From NCBI GenBank assembly GCA_037783545.1, contig JBBELK010000006.1, positions 384,501 through 448,500 on the forward strand: a stretch of 64,000 bases of DNA, given 5' to 3'. Source of the DNA: Henricia sp. BOLD:AAB3569. Its lineage: Eukaryota; Echinodermata; Asteroidea; Spinulosida; Echinasteridae. The notes beneath the pieces were generated by a model that did not search any database, was not told the DNA's origin, and saw nothing but the letters and a program-made list of their open reading frames with translations. A program made the translations under genes and the position numbers. Below are positions 22,278 to 34,027 of this stretch, piece after piece; the stretch's first letter is position 1, and each line of letters begins with the position of its first letter.

Positions 22278-22300
22278 AAAATTATTTCATTTCATTTCAT
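22278..22300. repeat. (CATTT)n tract
   Basis: Three to four CATTT units followed by TTATTGTAAAATATT, the kind of tail seen at the 3' end of some LINEs and SINEs. A similar tract is at 48491-48512. Confidence 0.5.
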
Positions 22301-22982
22301 TTTTATTGTAAAATATTTCGTAGCCCTAAGGCCAAATTAAGATTTTGTTTTACCCCCCCAAAAAAAATAATTACACCAAATCACCAATTACACAGTACCA
22401 CCATTTTCGAAATTATAACCCAAGTACAGAACTATCATTGTTTAAGTATTAACAAAATTAAAATTAAAACTGTAAAATATTGCACATTCTTCTTTTGTAC
22501 ACGAGTTAATGATGAATTCCTCTGTTGTTGGTGACATGACATCACGGCCTAGCTCATGAACATGGACATTCTCATTAGCATATTAAGAATAAACAAAACA
22601 TATAGCTACAAACAATTATTAAATTCACTAAAATTTATTGAAATGTGCAAAACGTATGTATAGCATGTTTTTATGTAATAAAATCCTATCGTTTTAAATC
22701 AATAAAAAGTGTCCACAGGCTTATAGAAAACAAATTTGGCTGCGATGTTCCCTTTAAAATGCACACGAAAAGACTGGAAGCTAATTGGTTTGTTCCGTGG
22801 TTGTCAGGTTCTATTGGCATTTTGTTTAATATGATAATCATGTAATTGGTTCATTTAGAATACCTATGTTTAGCTGGGAGTAACTGGGCAGTAAGGACGT
22901 AGACTACTGACCTTTTTCGCTCCGAAGTAATTTTAGCTGCACCTCCTTGAATCAGTTATAATTGCTTCCTTAAAAAATGTTA

Positions 22983-23110
22983 ATATTGATTATTGAAATG
23001 GTGCCAACTTTTTGGGATTTTTCTGTTGTGTGGGATGTGTTTTCTCTTATTGAAATGGTGCCAACTTTTTGGAAGGATTTTTCTGTTGTGTGGGATTTGT
23101 TTTCTCCGCT
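22983..23110. repeat. Tandem duplication, about 63 bp x 2
   Basis: The unit TATTGAAATGGTGCCAACTT followed by TTTTTCTGTTGTGTGGGAT and TGTTTTCTC occurs twice in a row, with a small length difference. Confidence 0.8.
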
Positions 23111-23299
23111 CTTTCTGCTTTCAAACAAACATTTTTATTGGCTCGCCGTGTTAAGCTCTGTGTGAGTGGTCGACTGACGTCCGATGAAAGTTAAGCTCTG
23201 ATTGCCCAATGGGATTTACTGGCAGAAGACCGTTCTTTGGACGCAATCTGATTGTCAAAGTAACGAAAATGGCAACGGGTTACCCGGCTATCCTGACTT

Positions 23300-23547
23300 A
23301 GTGGGGTTGCATCCGAATTAATGGCTTTGGCTGTATAGACAGTACCTGTGACATCTGCTGTTGCTATGCTGTTGCTATTGTCCACCCGTAGCAATAACAT
23401 AGCAACAGCCATATTAGTGTGAATCCACCCTAATGGTGTGATACGCTGGAGTGAAACGAGGCACTGAAAATCACAGCATCTTTTCCTCAAAGCGCGCGAC
23501 GCGCGTCGAATTTACGCGCGAAAAGGCTCAGTGTGAATCCACCCTAA
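23300..23547. mobile_element. Overlapping MITE remains (GCATCCGAATTA and GGGTGGATTCACAC types)
   Basis: 23305-23412 resembles the palindromic element at 40402-40535 (TTGCATCCGAATTAATGGCT, ATAGCAACAGCC) but lacks a proper right end. 23415-23432 and 23529-23546 both read AGTGTGAATCCACCCTA in the same direction, so at least two insertions are mixed. Confidence 0.55.
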
Positions 23548-23593
23548 AATTATCAAGCCGCATAAACACTGCTGTATCACTGACGTCGACCCT

Positions 23594-23809
23594 ATTCATG
23601 CGTTTGAACTGTTCAATCGTGGCTCCTGAATTACTTCTATTGAATTCAAGCTGCTGATTGGAAAGGTGCCACGCTACTTATGCGTTCCAACCCTCGTCTT
23701 CAGGTCGAGGCTCAGGAACGCATACGTAATTGGCACCTTTCCATACAACCAGCAGTTTGCATATAGAACTGATTCAGGGGACACGATTGAACTGTTCAAA
23801 CGCGTGAAT
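23594..23809. mobile_element. Palindromic MITE (GTTCAATCGTG family)
   Basis: Ends ATTCATGCGTTTGAACTGTT and its near inverse, with GCTGATTGGAAAGGTGCCA and its inverse further in. 216 bp, symmetric, non-coding. Compare 4961-5150; a more decayed relative is visible near 24380-24560. Confidence 0.75.
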
Positions 23810-25591
23810 AGAGTGCATAAACAGCCGAAGTGTGACGTTTTGCCATGGTAATTGGCTCTAAACATCATGGCTGTCGGAAAAAGTATTATTGCAAAAGCAC
23901 AGGGACACGGTTCAGTGATTTTTAGTGTAGAGCCATTTCCTAGGGAACTAACAAAAGATGACGTATTCACTTCGGCAGTCTATTGTGAACGTTCTATGCA
24001 TCAGCGCGTCTTCCAAAATGGATACGTGACTACACGTCCGCTTGAAGGTTATCAGTACGCGTTATACGCCCTCTGGCGGTAACTGAAAGTTTGAAATCGG
24101 ATATTGTGGTTATTATTTTGACCCAGATTTTGACATGCCGCATTTCCTTTTAATTATTTACAGTCACAATCACAATACATTAATTATTGTGTGTGCAATT
24201 GGAATAAAAACAAAATATATACAGAACTGTAAAAGGTACAAGGCTCATCTGTACAGAAAAAAACATCGCCATCTTAATTGCTTGCACAAGACATGCGCGT
24301 TAGGCCATCTATTACAGTTGACTCGATAACTATAAGTCTATTGTTAGAAATTTGCCACGATTAGCCTCCTGTTCAGTGTTCAGTCGAGGCATGAACACGC
24401 ACGTATCTATGCGTGAAACGTGATCTCAGCACCTACCATTGATTCTTGCATAATGTCGAGCCCCAGCCATTTATTTCGGGCGCGTCCGAGGTTTTGGAAC
24501 GCATAAATAGTATGGCAATTTCTCAGTCGACAGGTTACATTTTACAGAACTGACTCGATTACTTCCGCACGAGGCGTGTTTGGGTGGGCTTTCCGGGGGT
24601 GTCAGGAAGGGCAAAATGGAACCTTTAACTTGAATAGGAGTAACTTCTCAGCAGTGCATGGCCTCGATGAAGTCTATGCCACACATGGGTCGGTCTCCGG
24701 CCATTTCTTGACCAGTTTCCGGCTTCTTAAAGATATATTCCAGGATCTGAAAACTGTTACACGTAGCGTTATCTCCACGTGTGATTCACGTGTATGATGA
24801 AAAACCAACCTGTGCATTAAAGTCAGCTCAGTACCCCATCTACGTTTCAAGAAAACAATGAAAAACTATGTCCACGCTTTCAAGAAAATGTGCGAACCAT
24901 TCGTCAGAGTCCCTGCTTGGCTATACAACTGCATGCACGAGAAAATGGGGCTTTCATCGAGGCCTAGTCTCGTTCACATGAGTGGTATGTGGTTAATTAT
25001 TGCACGGATACGTTCGAAACGAGGCTGTGCACGCATACGTCAAATTTTACTTAACAACCGCTACAGTTATTGCGTGGTCGGCCTCGCCGCTCGGCCAATA
25101 TGGCGGTTCCGTTCTTGCCTATATATCGTAAACGTTGGTGCGATATAATGAGGTGCATTATGGGCTGTTGAAACAAACGGTAGGTTACTCATTTCAACAT
25201 AATAGTGAGGTTTCGGTCGCACACGGTTAGGCAAAACGCCGACTATTAGTAAATGTTGCGTCATCGGTATGTGCGTACTTGTGGCATTTACACAAATATC
25301 CCAAGTGTGGTTTTGTTGTCTACACTAACAATGCTTGTACACCTTGGCTAAAAACGGGTAGCAAATAGTAAATATTTTGGGGTTTAGGCCACTAACCGTG
25401 CACACCGAAACCTCCCTAATGTTTCTAGGCAAACTGAGGTGTACATGAGATCCCTGAACGTATGCGTCAGACTCCCTTGTCTCATCCCATAAGCATTGCA
25501 CAGTGATGAAAACATGACCAAGATCCAGTCTTGTAGTGAAGTATAAAGAAGAAAACAAACACGCACAAAATGAAGCAAACAAAACTCAAAG
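23810..25591. other. No gene seen (intron)
   Basis: Intronic sequence with only short open frames and a decayed copy of the preceding MITE family near 24380-24560. Confidence 0.4.
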
Positions 25592-25845
25592 TTTAGGGTG
25601 GATTTACAATGAGCCTTTTTGCGCGTATAATTGCAACGCGCTTCTCTTTGAGAAAAAGCGGTGAGGAGGGAATTTGGAGTGAAACGACAAACTAGAAATA
25701 AGAGAATTAAAAAACAAAATTCCGCCCAAGTTGATTCTGTGATTTTTGGTGCACTGAAACCACAGAATCAACTTGATTTTGTGATTCTGTTGTCTTCAGT
25801 GCGTCGTTTCACTCCAAATTCCCTCCACATCGCTTTTTTGTGCTA
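25592..25845. repeat. Foldback element with GGGTGGATTTACA end
   Basis: GAGGGAATTTGGAGTGAAAC at the left is inverted near 25795-25825 (GTTTCACTCCAAATTCCCTC), and AAGTTGATTCTGTG is inverted around 25760-25775. The outer left end matches the GGGTGGATTCACAC type near 23529. Confidence 0.65.
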
Positions 25846-26321
25846 ACTACACAGATCTGCATTACTCAAAATTGGCCCTAAAATGCCAACGGGTTACAGA
25901 CGCCTTCGAATTAGTTGCCATGGTGGCAGGTAATCAGCCGTGTCTCCTGGCCAATCCCATGACGCCAGTGACATGACGTCATCAATCAATCGTCCATTCA
26001 CAGTGGATGCGTTTAATCTAGGACGATGGGCCGGGCAGAAGTAAAACTAGCCTGTTTTTCCTTGTAGATAGTCGCGTGTTAATGTGGCAATAACGCGTGA
26101 CGCCATGTTTAAACACAGTGTTCCTGGAGAGACACGAGAAAAAAAGAAGATAAATGCTTGATATATCTGAAGGACGTGGGTATAAATAATTGCGAGTCTT
26201 TTTATAGACTATAGATAATGCTGATATTTTAATAAATGACGTTCATCCGTTGACTTTCCCCATTGAAGCATAATATATTCTTATTTGAGGAGGAATTGCA
26301 TGGACTTAGGTCAACGAGCAT
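25846..26321. other. No gene seen (intron)
   Basis: Intronic sequence; nothing recognised. Confidence 0.4.
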
Positions 26322-26458
26322 TAAAGACACATGCTCGTCAGCAATGTGCGCGCGCTAAATTCGTGCCACAAATTACGCAGCTCCATAGCAAAGGCATGGA
26401 GCTGCGTATTTCGTTGCACGAATTTGGCGTGTGCGCATTACCGACGAGCCTCTGCCTT
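26322..26458. mobile_element. Palindromic MITE (TGCTCGTCAGCAATGTGCGC arms)
   Basis: AAAGACACATGCTCGTCAGC to the centre near 26390 is inverted to GACGAGCCTCTGCCTTTAAA. The middle repeats GCAGCTCCAT and its inverse. One arm alone occurs at 7338-7395. Confidence 0.75.
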
Positions 26459-26469
26459 TAAATGCCCAT

Positions 26470-26775
26470 TATCATTTGCAGATGAAACTTTTAATAGGAA
26501 TTCCAGGAGCAACAACATTACATACCTAAAGCATAATGTTGATAAACTGCCTTGTACATATTATGCAGTATTACTTCAGAAAACCTTTAAAATCTATTCA
26601 TTTTTGTGTGTGTGAATGAATGGTAAAGAAATTTGTGCGCCCACATTTTTTTTCTTTTAGTAATTTATAATTTCTCCCACAAAAATATACATTTTATACA
26701 GAAACAAAATCATCAACTCCTTTAGGAGGGTTTTCTTGTCAACTCATTATATAAAATTTCAGGCTATCAGGCAAA
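26470..26775 (-). repeat. Family A copy, minus orientation
   Basis: AACAACATTACATACCTAAAG, GATAAACTGCCTTGTA, CAGAAAACCTTTAAAATC and GGGTTTTCTTGTCAACTCA stand in inverted family order. It ends about 80 bp before the splice acceptor of exon 2. Confidence 0.75.
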
Positions 26776-26857
26776 ATCAGTGGACGTTCAAAAGTTACCT
26801 CCATTTTACAATATGTGGGCTTGTTTTAAAAATGTGTCATCTTTTCCCGTTATGCAG

Positions 26858-29358
26858 GACGTACTCAATGTCCGTCAGCAAACAGCAAAGGTAGGGAGTT
26901 CGTAGTAGCCTTTATGGAGACAATGACTCCCTCAGCAGACCCCAGGCTCTACATCATCGGTGCTTCAGCTCGCCCTACTCGGGTCACCATCCAATCACCT
27001 CGCAATCCGGACCTGAGCGTGTCCATCTCGCACGAGTCCTGGATCAAGGTGATCGATGAGGAGGGACCGAGCACATCGGGCATCCTGATCACAGCAGACA
27101 ACGAGGTAACAGTGTACGGGGTCGAGGAAGGAAACTCGATGGATTCCTTCCTTGCGCTACCCACTAACGCCCTGGGCATGGAATATTATGTAGCCTCTTA
27201 CAGCATCTCGACTAGATTGACGAGGGATCAAAGGAAGTCCCAGTTCACACTGGTTGGGGTTCTGGACGACACCATGGTAGATATAGCCCTCTCCGGCTCG
27301 GTGATGTATCAAGGCCGGATGTACAGAAGCGGAGAGCAGATCCTACTCACGCTGGATAGACTGCAGGTTTTACACTTCGCGAGTGAGGATGATGACCTCA
27401 CAGGCACGCATATTATAGCCACTAGGAATATCGGTGTGTTGTCGGGCAGCAAATGCACCGATGTCCCGGTCAATATGAGATACTGCGACCACCTGGTTGA
27501 GATGCTTCCTCCGGTGAAGAGCTGGGGGAGGGCTTACATCACCTCGCCTCTCTACGGACGATCATACGGAGACGCCTTCCGCATTCTTGCCGCTCGCGAT
27601 CGTACCACGGTCACGGTGTCCTCGCACGGTGGTGCCACTCTACATGCTGGTCAATTCTACGAGATCGAAATATTGTCCAATTCCAGCAGCACCATCACCG
27701 GTGATAAGCCATTCCTCGTGGTTCAGTACAGTCTTGGTGGCGACGCCGATCAGACCTCAGGAGACCCATTCATGACCCTGGTGCCTTCTGTCGAGCAGTT
27801 TTCTAGTAATGCCGTGTTTTATACAATCGAGTCGACTTTCTCCCATCTGACCAACTACGCCAATGTGATCATCGAGTGCCAAAATGTGAGGGGACTGCAG
27901 CATAACCTATTCGAAATCCCTATCTCGCGGTTCAGCAAGCTGGACAAGCTGAGGCAATCTCTGGATGGCCGCGAGTATTGCACCGCCCAGATGATGTTAG
28001 CTAACGGTGTGCACTTCCTGCGGCACACTAAACCGGAGGTCCGGTTCTCACTCACCCTGTACGGCATGGGCGCCAGCAGGGGAGCAATCGCTTACGGAAT
28101 GCCGGCTGACTTGCGATTACCTGATCTCGCTTGTGAGTCTCTTATCCCCGTCTATGAAGAAACCTCCACCATTTTGACATCAGAAACCCACAACCCCACT
28201 CCTCAATGCCCAACTGCAAACGTTGGTTTGCCGGATCTTAGTATCTCACCGCATCCGTTGGGGCCGTCAGTCAACGAGTCTCCGGCCAACTCCTCCTCTG
28301 GGAAGTACCTAGCGCTTGCCGTTTTTGTAGCACTCTTTTCGCTCGTCACCATATTAGTCTTGGTCGTGTATATAATCATCTTGCGGAGACGCATCAGCAA
28401 ACTCGAAGCAGAACGCAAGACGTACAGTCGCTTCCACATGAGTCCCGTGGTGGTGGGAGCGGATGGTTACATTGGCCTAGATGGCAGCCAGCACCCGGAG
28501 AGGGATTATATGACGCTAAACAACCCTCAGGGAGTCTGGCGACTAGGCAGAGTGCGTCGCACTGGCCGTTCGCCAACTGGGGTCCCCTACGTGGCCAATG
28601 CAGCCATCAACACGAATTCAAATGGAATATCGCATATATCGGAGCCTGTGCTGTTGCCCAGCACCAGAAACAGTGTTAACGGCTCTGTTTCCGGGAGAAA
28701 ACGCAGCGCGCCGGAGAGCTTCAACCGTACTCTGAGCATGGACAGCAGCCATGCACTGCACTTCTCCCGTCGACACAGCAGCATCGACGTGGTGAGTATT
28801 AACAGTCAGCAGAGTCGCAACAGTACGACGGACTCACCGCCTGCGGAGAGCCGCCAAAATGGCTTGCACACAGCTCCCGAAAGCTCTGCCCCGCAAGTGA
28901 CTCGTAAGCAGAGCTTTCAGGAGCTTCATGACATTGCCGAGTGTCCGGACAAAGAGCCACCTCCGAGGTCTAAACATCTAGTACGTAGCGTCAGCCAGCC
29001 GTCCTACCAGACCTCACTCAAGACGCAAGCGCCAAAGGTCTATTACTCAGTCCCCAAGAACAGCAGGGCACGCGTTCTCTACGACAGACCCAGGAAGCGG
29101 TCCAGCAGCGTAGAGGAAGGGTGCCCGGTCATATTCTCCATGAAGGAGTCGTTGATAAAACAGGACGATGGGTACATGAGCATGAGGGACCACAGAACTT
29201 CAGTGTCTAGCCAGGGTAGCTCCAATGTGTCCCTTAGTTCCAGCCCTGTGGCCGTGTCTCCACCGGACACGCCGTGCAATGTGGAGCCAGATGAGGACGC
29301 CACCGCAGGTGCTGATAGTGGGGAAACAGATTCCACGGATTACACAGAGTTATTTTAA
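26858..29358 (+). CDS. IgGFc-binding-domain receptor, exon 2 (ectodomain, TM, signalling tail)
   Basis: With exon 1 the protein is 861 residues. Residues about 130-440 form an IgGFc-binding-like domain (the N-terminal domain type of FCGBP, widespread in marine invertebrates): seen are SGSKCTDVP (Cys228), YCDHLVEMLPPV (Cys238), SWGRAY and GDAFRILA, in the family order. A Ser/Thr/Pro-rich stalk with NES and NSS sequons leads to one hydrophobic helix at about 512-535, then RRR. The tail (about 325 residues, Ser/Arg-rich) has DGYIGL (Tyr566) and RDYMTL (Tyr579) with nine residues between the two YxxL boxes, DDGYMSM (Tyr801), TDYTEL at the C-terminus (Tyr857), RSVSQP (738-743, a 14-3-3 mode-1 pattern) and basophilic sites such as RRHSS. 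Everything after the signal peptide is in this one exon. The acceptor is TTATGCAG|GA; an internal ATG at 26914 would lose the signal peptide. Ligand unknown; IgG binding itself is not expected in an invertebrate. Confidence 0.85.
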
Positions 29359-30245
29359 TAAGCAAATAGGTGTATATATTGTATATGTACTACAGTGTAA
29401 AAGACATACATTTTTTGTTTTCCAATCGACTGATCATCGGCTGCATTGTATCCTTGTCTAAAGTCAGTGTTTTAGAGTTAATCACAAGTCCATCACGAGT
29501 CTCTGAAGTCCACATTATTCACGTGTAACAAAATATAAAAATGATCGTTGTGGCAGCTCATTTAATAAAGAGCAAGGGGATTCAAATCAAGACCCTATTG
29601 ATGGACTTGTAAGGACTTACAGAAACTTGTTAGAGACTTGTCCTGCACTACACTGGCCAAAAATCTCGTCAAATCCCAGTGGAATTCATGATTTTAAAAT
29701 GAGCAAGGTTCCAGGCTACATATATTAAAGATAGGAATGAGGTATTTCAGGTAAGCAGATCAAGATTTCGGTTGTGAACATTTGAGCTCACTGTATTTCA
29801 AAAAACGCCTTAAAAGTTTTCAACTGATTCCAAGTGCCTGTATCCAGTTTAGTTTCGAAGCTCGAAGTACGTTTAACTTGTATTTATGTGGTACTTTATA
29901 AAGTAAATAAAGTGTAGGTCCTTTGTGTATTTCAGCAAGTGTATAGACTGATAATTTTGGTAAATTGTTGATTTGTCTTTGTAAGGTTTGGTAAACGTTC
30001 TGCACAAATAGTGACACATTTTGTCCAGGACGCGTATTTGTTTCCCAGCATGGTTAAGGGCATATTGCTTCTGACTTGTCTATGTGTTCTGTAGATTTAT
30101 TAGCCTTTTTCTTTGAAGTATGGCGAAACAAAAAGAGAGGGCGCAATTGTATTTTGGTATTATTTTTGTAAATGAAAATGTATTTCTTTCCTAAATCTTT
30201 ATTGACCTAATGTAAATATGCTACAGAGATAGAATTATAAATAAA
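29359..30245 (+). other. 3' untranslated region with poly(A) signals
   Basis: AATAAA occurs at 29564-29569 and again at 30240-30245 downstream of the TAA stop. Either could end the receptor transcript. No other gene is seen in the stretch. Confidence 0.5.
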
Positions 30246-30432
30246 ATAAGTGATAAGTGAAAATGCAATTATTTTTCATTTAATTGGAATTCATACCCAA
30301 AGTGCACCCTCATATGTCCGCCATACTTCAAAAGGGGTAATTCCCAGGGTTATGAACTGGTTCAGATTTTCGTAATTTAATGAAAACGATTGTCAGAATA
30401 TTATACCATAAGCGGAATTGAGTTCGGTAATA

Positions 30433-30582
30433 TAGACCGTATCAAATGGCTGTCATCTTGTGGGGCACATTTTGTTACTCAAACTGTTCAACAATGTAAG
30501 CACAATGTGCAACCATGCATGTCCCCAAGGATCAGGAACAAAGAAACTGCCCCACAAGATGGCGGATATTCGATACGGTCTA
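30433..30582. mobile_element. MITE, TAGACCGTATCGAATAGCTG family
   Basis: TAGACCGTATCAAATGGCTG at the left and its inverse (GCGGATATTCGATACGGTCTA) at the right; middle GAACAAAGAAACTGCCC shared with the copies at 20890 and 36311. Confidence 0.85.
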
Positions 30583-30607
30583 TTGGTTGATAGTCCTGCG
30601 CATTTCG

Positions 30608-30921
30608 TAATTAGACTTAAATTTGCACATGAATAGCGTCTGGTGTACTGACGTACTTCCTTTCACATGCACACTTAGTATCCACTTAACCAGACTGAAT
30701 TGTTCTTGCTATGTGGTGCACACGGCAGGTGCGAAATACAGAATCAATATCATGTTCACCGTAGAAGAGGATGGTATAAAGCAACCAGACTGCTGGTTGC
30801 CAGGCAATGGCGTGCACCACATGCACCAACAGTATGTCGACTTTCTATACTACACACCTATTTAAGATTGAAGAATTCAGAGCGCTAGACACTATGCAAA
30901 TGTTACACGCAAAAGGCTAAT
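30608..30921 (-). mobile_element. Family C MITE copy, minus orientation
   Basis: TAGCGTCTGGTGTACTGACG, TTGCTATGTGGTGCACACGG, TGGCGTGCACCACATG and the terminal TTACACGCAAAAGGCTAAT are in inverted family C order. Confidence 0.75.
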
Positions 30922-32004
30922 TTAACATATAGAGAATATAAATATTCAATTTCAGTGCACCAATAACAGCCACTAAACACATTTTCAATGGCTTTTACCA
31001 TGTTGGGAAAAAGTACACGTATACCTGGTATGACTTGAACGTTGTAAGCTAGCTGCTTAAACTCCCGCCGTGGTTTTCCGGCCACTCCCTTCGGCTTAAG
31101 CAGCAAAATCAGTAATCTATCACAATCCGGGATTAAGCCTAATTCCATACCCGGACGTTCTGGATTTTGACCCGTGTTCTAGTTAACCACATTTACCTTT
31201 TTTTGGGGGGGAGTATGTTCGCTGAATATGTGTACTGTGGGTCAGCAGTCTGGTCGGACTCGACATCGCGAGTATGGAATATGGCGGCGCCCATAAGTAC
31301 GCGCGTGCGCAGTAACAACAATCGTACTGGTGTTTCTGTGTTTTTGAAGCCCGTTATATTTTGTGTTGTAGGAAAAATTGTCTGAAGGTGAAATAATACT
31401 TGCACACACTCAATTATATAAATAAAATCTTCGGTTATCGTTTTCTTAATAAAAGATGTAATCTCGGACGGAATCACTGCGTTGGACAGTTAGAACCACT
31501 GCCAATGTTCATTTGAGTAAAGTTAGTATTTCTGGTCAAACGGTCGTTTAAAATATTGGAATATTGAACATGTTTACGGGCTTCAATTTATACGAAATTT
31601 CGTTGAGATGGCCCTCCTAAAAGATACAAACATTCCAAAGCAGATTCACCTTTAACGCAACCTCAAAACGAACACTTGAGTGTATCCCCCAAAACAAAGC
31701 ATTGTCTTCTGATGTTATGAGATGACGTCATTCGAATAGGGCTTATTGGCACAATACTTAGCAATGCATGGATATCCACATGAGCATTATCTTTACAATT
31801 ATGACTCAAGCCGCGCATTAAGGAAACCTGTTATTAACTCAATTAAATCCATCGTGACAAAGGTGTCAAAGCCGACCAACCATTGTGTTTCATTATTCAG
31901 TTTAATATCAGGCATGTTAATAATTTACTTTTGTCAGGTGTGTTATGGACAGGCACATCGTAATTTTGTCCATGTAATTAACCTGGAAACCTGTATTTAA
32001 AGAT
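30922..32004. other. No gene seen
   Basis: Intergenic; short open frames on both strands without recognisable content. Confidence 0.4.
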
Positions 32005-32489
32005 AGTATACATGATTGGTAAACTGTTACAAATAGTTTCATCCCCCTGTGTGATTGAAGATATGCATGATTAAAACCAACCTGAGCGAAAACCAGCTCC
32101 GTACTTCGTCTAACTTTTGAGAAAACGGGTTTGTAGTCATTTCGCCCTGAACCATTTCGCCCTGAACCACGGCCTATGCACGAAGTGGTTTTGGAGCGAA
32201 GTATAGCATTTGGGCGATGATGTGTTTGGACGAAGTGATATGGGGCGAAATGGCACTCGGGCGAAGTGGTTTTGGGGCGAAATGGCACTTGGGCGAAATG
32301 GTTTTGGGGCGAATTTAATTTCCGTCTCATGAGACGAAAACTAATTGTTTTACTCATTTCTCAAAGACTATAGCACTTTAGACAAAACCATTTCAAGGGA
32401 AGTTTTCTACGGTCATCATGTTTATATTGTGTAAGTTAGGCGTAAATCTGTGAACATTTTTGATTTTCGAGATACCAATCATGTGTACT
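32005..32489. mobile_element. TIR element (ATACATGATTGG ends), inverted copy without the MITE
   Basis: Ends AGTATACATGATTGGTA and ATACCAATCATGTGTACT. It is the inverted relative of 684-1377, with its own CACTTCGCCC-type minisatellite (32135-32315). At about 32430 it has the single CACAA (inverted) that is duplicated around the MITE in the other copy. Confidence 0.8.
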
Positions 32490-33350
32490 GCCTTTAAAGT
32501 ATTATGCAGAGTATTATTATCAAGGCATAATGTAAATTTACCCCAGGTGCGCGTGCATGTGCCGTTTGACAAGTATCAAGGTTTCCATCACGCACATTAT
32601 AATACCATGGAGGAGGAAATACTAAAGGTGTTCAATTTGTTTACGTTAACTAGGCTTGGCTTTTATTTAATTTGGTGCATCCAAGCCGATATTATCTTTA
32701 ATTTGTAACGAAATAACCGTCGATAAAATTAGTTATGTGATGTAGTTTTTGAGTACTTCGTATTTCAAATTCACTATGCAAGTGAATTCAGTATTACATG
32801 TAATATACAGTACAATAATATATGGTCATTTTCTTATAATAACGGTGGCCTTATGTAAGTCGTTGCTTGTTGTTGGTCATTTGACAGTATAAACTCTGTG
32901 CACCGGCGGCCATGACAGGGGACAGGTTTTCATATTTAAATGATTTGACAATAGATCCACAAAGTGCCTACTCGTACATGGCGCACGGTGACAATGCGAT
33001 TGCCTCTTGCCATGGCTGCCCGTGCAAAGAATCTATATGATGCAGGATAGGTTCTTTAATTCTCCGAAAATTTTACATTCAGTGGAGGTTTGAAGTCTGT
33101 TTGATCGAGTAATATATTTTGTTTGTTTAGTTTAAAAAGACATACAATTGGAAAAACAAAAGAATCCTTTACCGTGCTTAGCAGAAATTTCTTAGAATGT
33201 GCCGCTGGTCAATCGGAAAAAAAGTCATATCACCATGGCACAGACATAGGGCGTTCATACGCCAACCGAAACGCACGCGTGGGACCATTGTAGGCCAGAA
33301 TCTCATACATGCAACAGGCACTGTATAAATACGTTATATTAAACCCTAGA
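32490..33350. other. Intergenic, with an uninterrupted relic repeat at about 32890-33035
   Basis: CCGGCGGCCATGACAG, GGTTTTCATATTTAAATGA, AATAGATCCACAAAGTGCC and GGCGCACGGTGA match the sequence that surrounds the family A copy at 5755-6063, here without that insertion. Nothing else recognised. Confidence 0.6.
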
Positions 33351-33581
33351 GCCCATTTCACGACGCTGTTTGGCACAAAAATTTCATTAGCACATAATTT
33401 ATTTGCTTTATTTTGCAAAAATGGGTTGCTATCCAAAATCGTATGTGATGTACATTCTGCCACTGTTTCTAAAAACACAATAAATTTGACATACAATTTT
33501 GAAAGGTAGCTTATTTTACAAAGCAAATAAATTATGTGCTAAGCAAATTTTTGTGCTAAACAGAGCCATGAAAATTAGCCC
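33351..33581. mobile_element. MITE, GGGCCAATTTCATGGCGCTG family
   Basis: Inverted ends (GCCCATTTCACGACGCTG at the left; GAGCCATGAAAATTAGCCC at the right) with TTGCTTTATTTTGCAAAAATG inside. A better copy is at 40161-40398. Confidence 0.75.
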
Positions 33582-33583
33582 AT

Positions 33584-34027
33584 GGGCCTTTTTCCAAATC
33601 TTGGCTTCGTCTCCGTCTCCGGCTCCGTCTCCATTCCGCCATCTTGTAGCCGCATACCAAACTTTGGCTCGGCTTCAGGCTTAATTTTGAGGCTTCGTTT
33701 TGGCTCAAATGAGGCTCCAAAACGAAGTCAACTAAAGAGGTGACTTCGGCCGGCTTCGTGACGTCATGAACTGGAAAATCACGTGACAGCAACAAAAACT
33801 TTGTGAACTTTTGCAGGTTTGCTAAACTTTGCCGCCGACAAAACTCGTCTGCTAGCGCTTTTAAAAAACCGGTGAAAAAGAGTGGTAGGCCTACTATGCC
33901 CGACTAGTGTTCCAAACGGTTTTCGGTTTGGCTTCGCTAAAGTGAAGCCGGAGGCAGTTAGAGCCGGAGCCGCATGAAGCCGGAGCCTGGAGCCTGAAGA
34001 CGGAGACGAGATTTTAAAAAGGGCCCT
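33584..34027. mobile_element. TIR element with CGTCTCCGGCTCC ends
   Basis: GGGCCTTTTTCCAAATCTTG followed by GCTTCGTCTCCGTCTCCGGC is inverted at the right (GACGGAGACGAGATTTTAAA then AAGGGCCC). The interior repeats GGCTTC/GAAGCC motifs. It abuts the MITE at 33351-33581. Non-coding. Confidence 0.75.

Larger units (their letters stand above)
13332..26857 (+). other. 13.5-kb intron of the receptor gene
   Basis: Begins GTGAGT and ends with a pyrimidine-containing tract and TTATGCAG. It is packed with transposons: the TTA-linked tandem array, a SINE tail, a minus-oriented LTR element, several family A copies and several MITEs. No further coding exon of this receptor was recognised inside it, but small exons could be missed by eye. 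Confidence 0.65.

Noticed and set aside
31917-32357. 146-codon minus-strand frame with repeated FRPKTTS-like units
   Set aside because: It is the translation of the CACTTCGCCC minisatellite in a TIR element; the other copy does not keep the frame.
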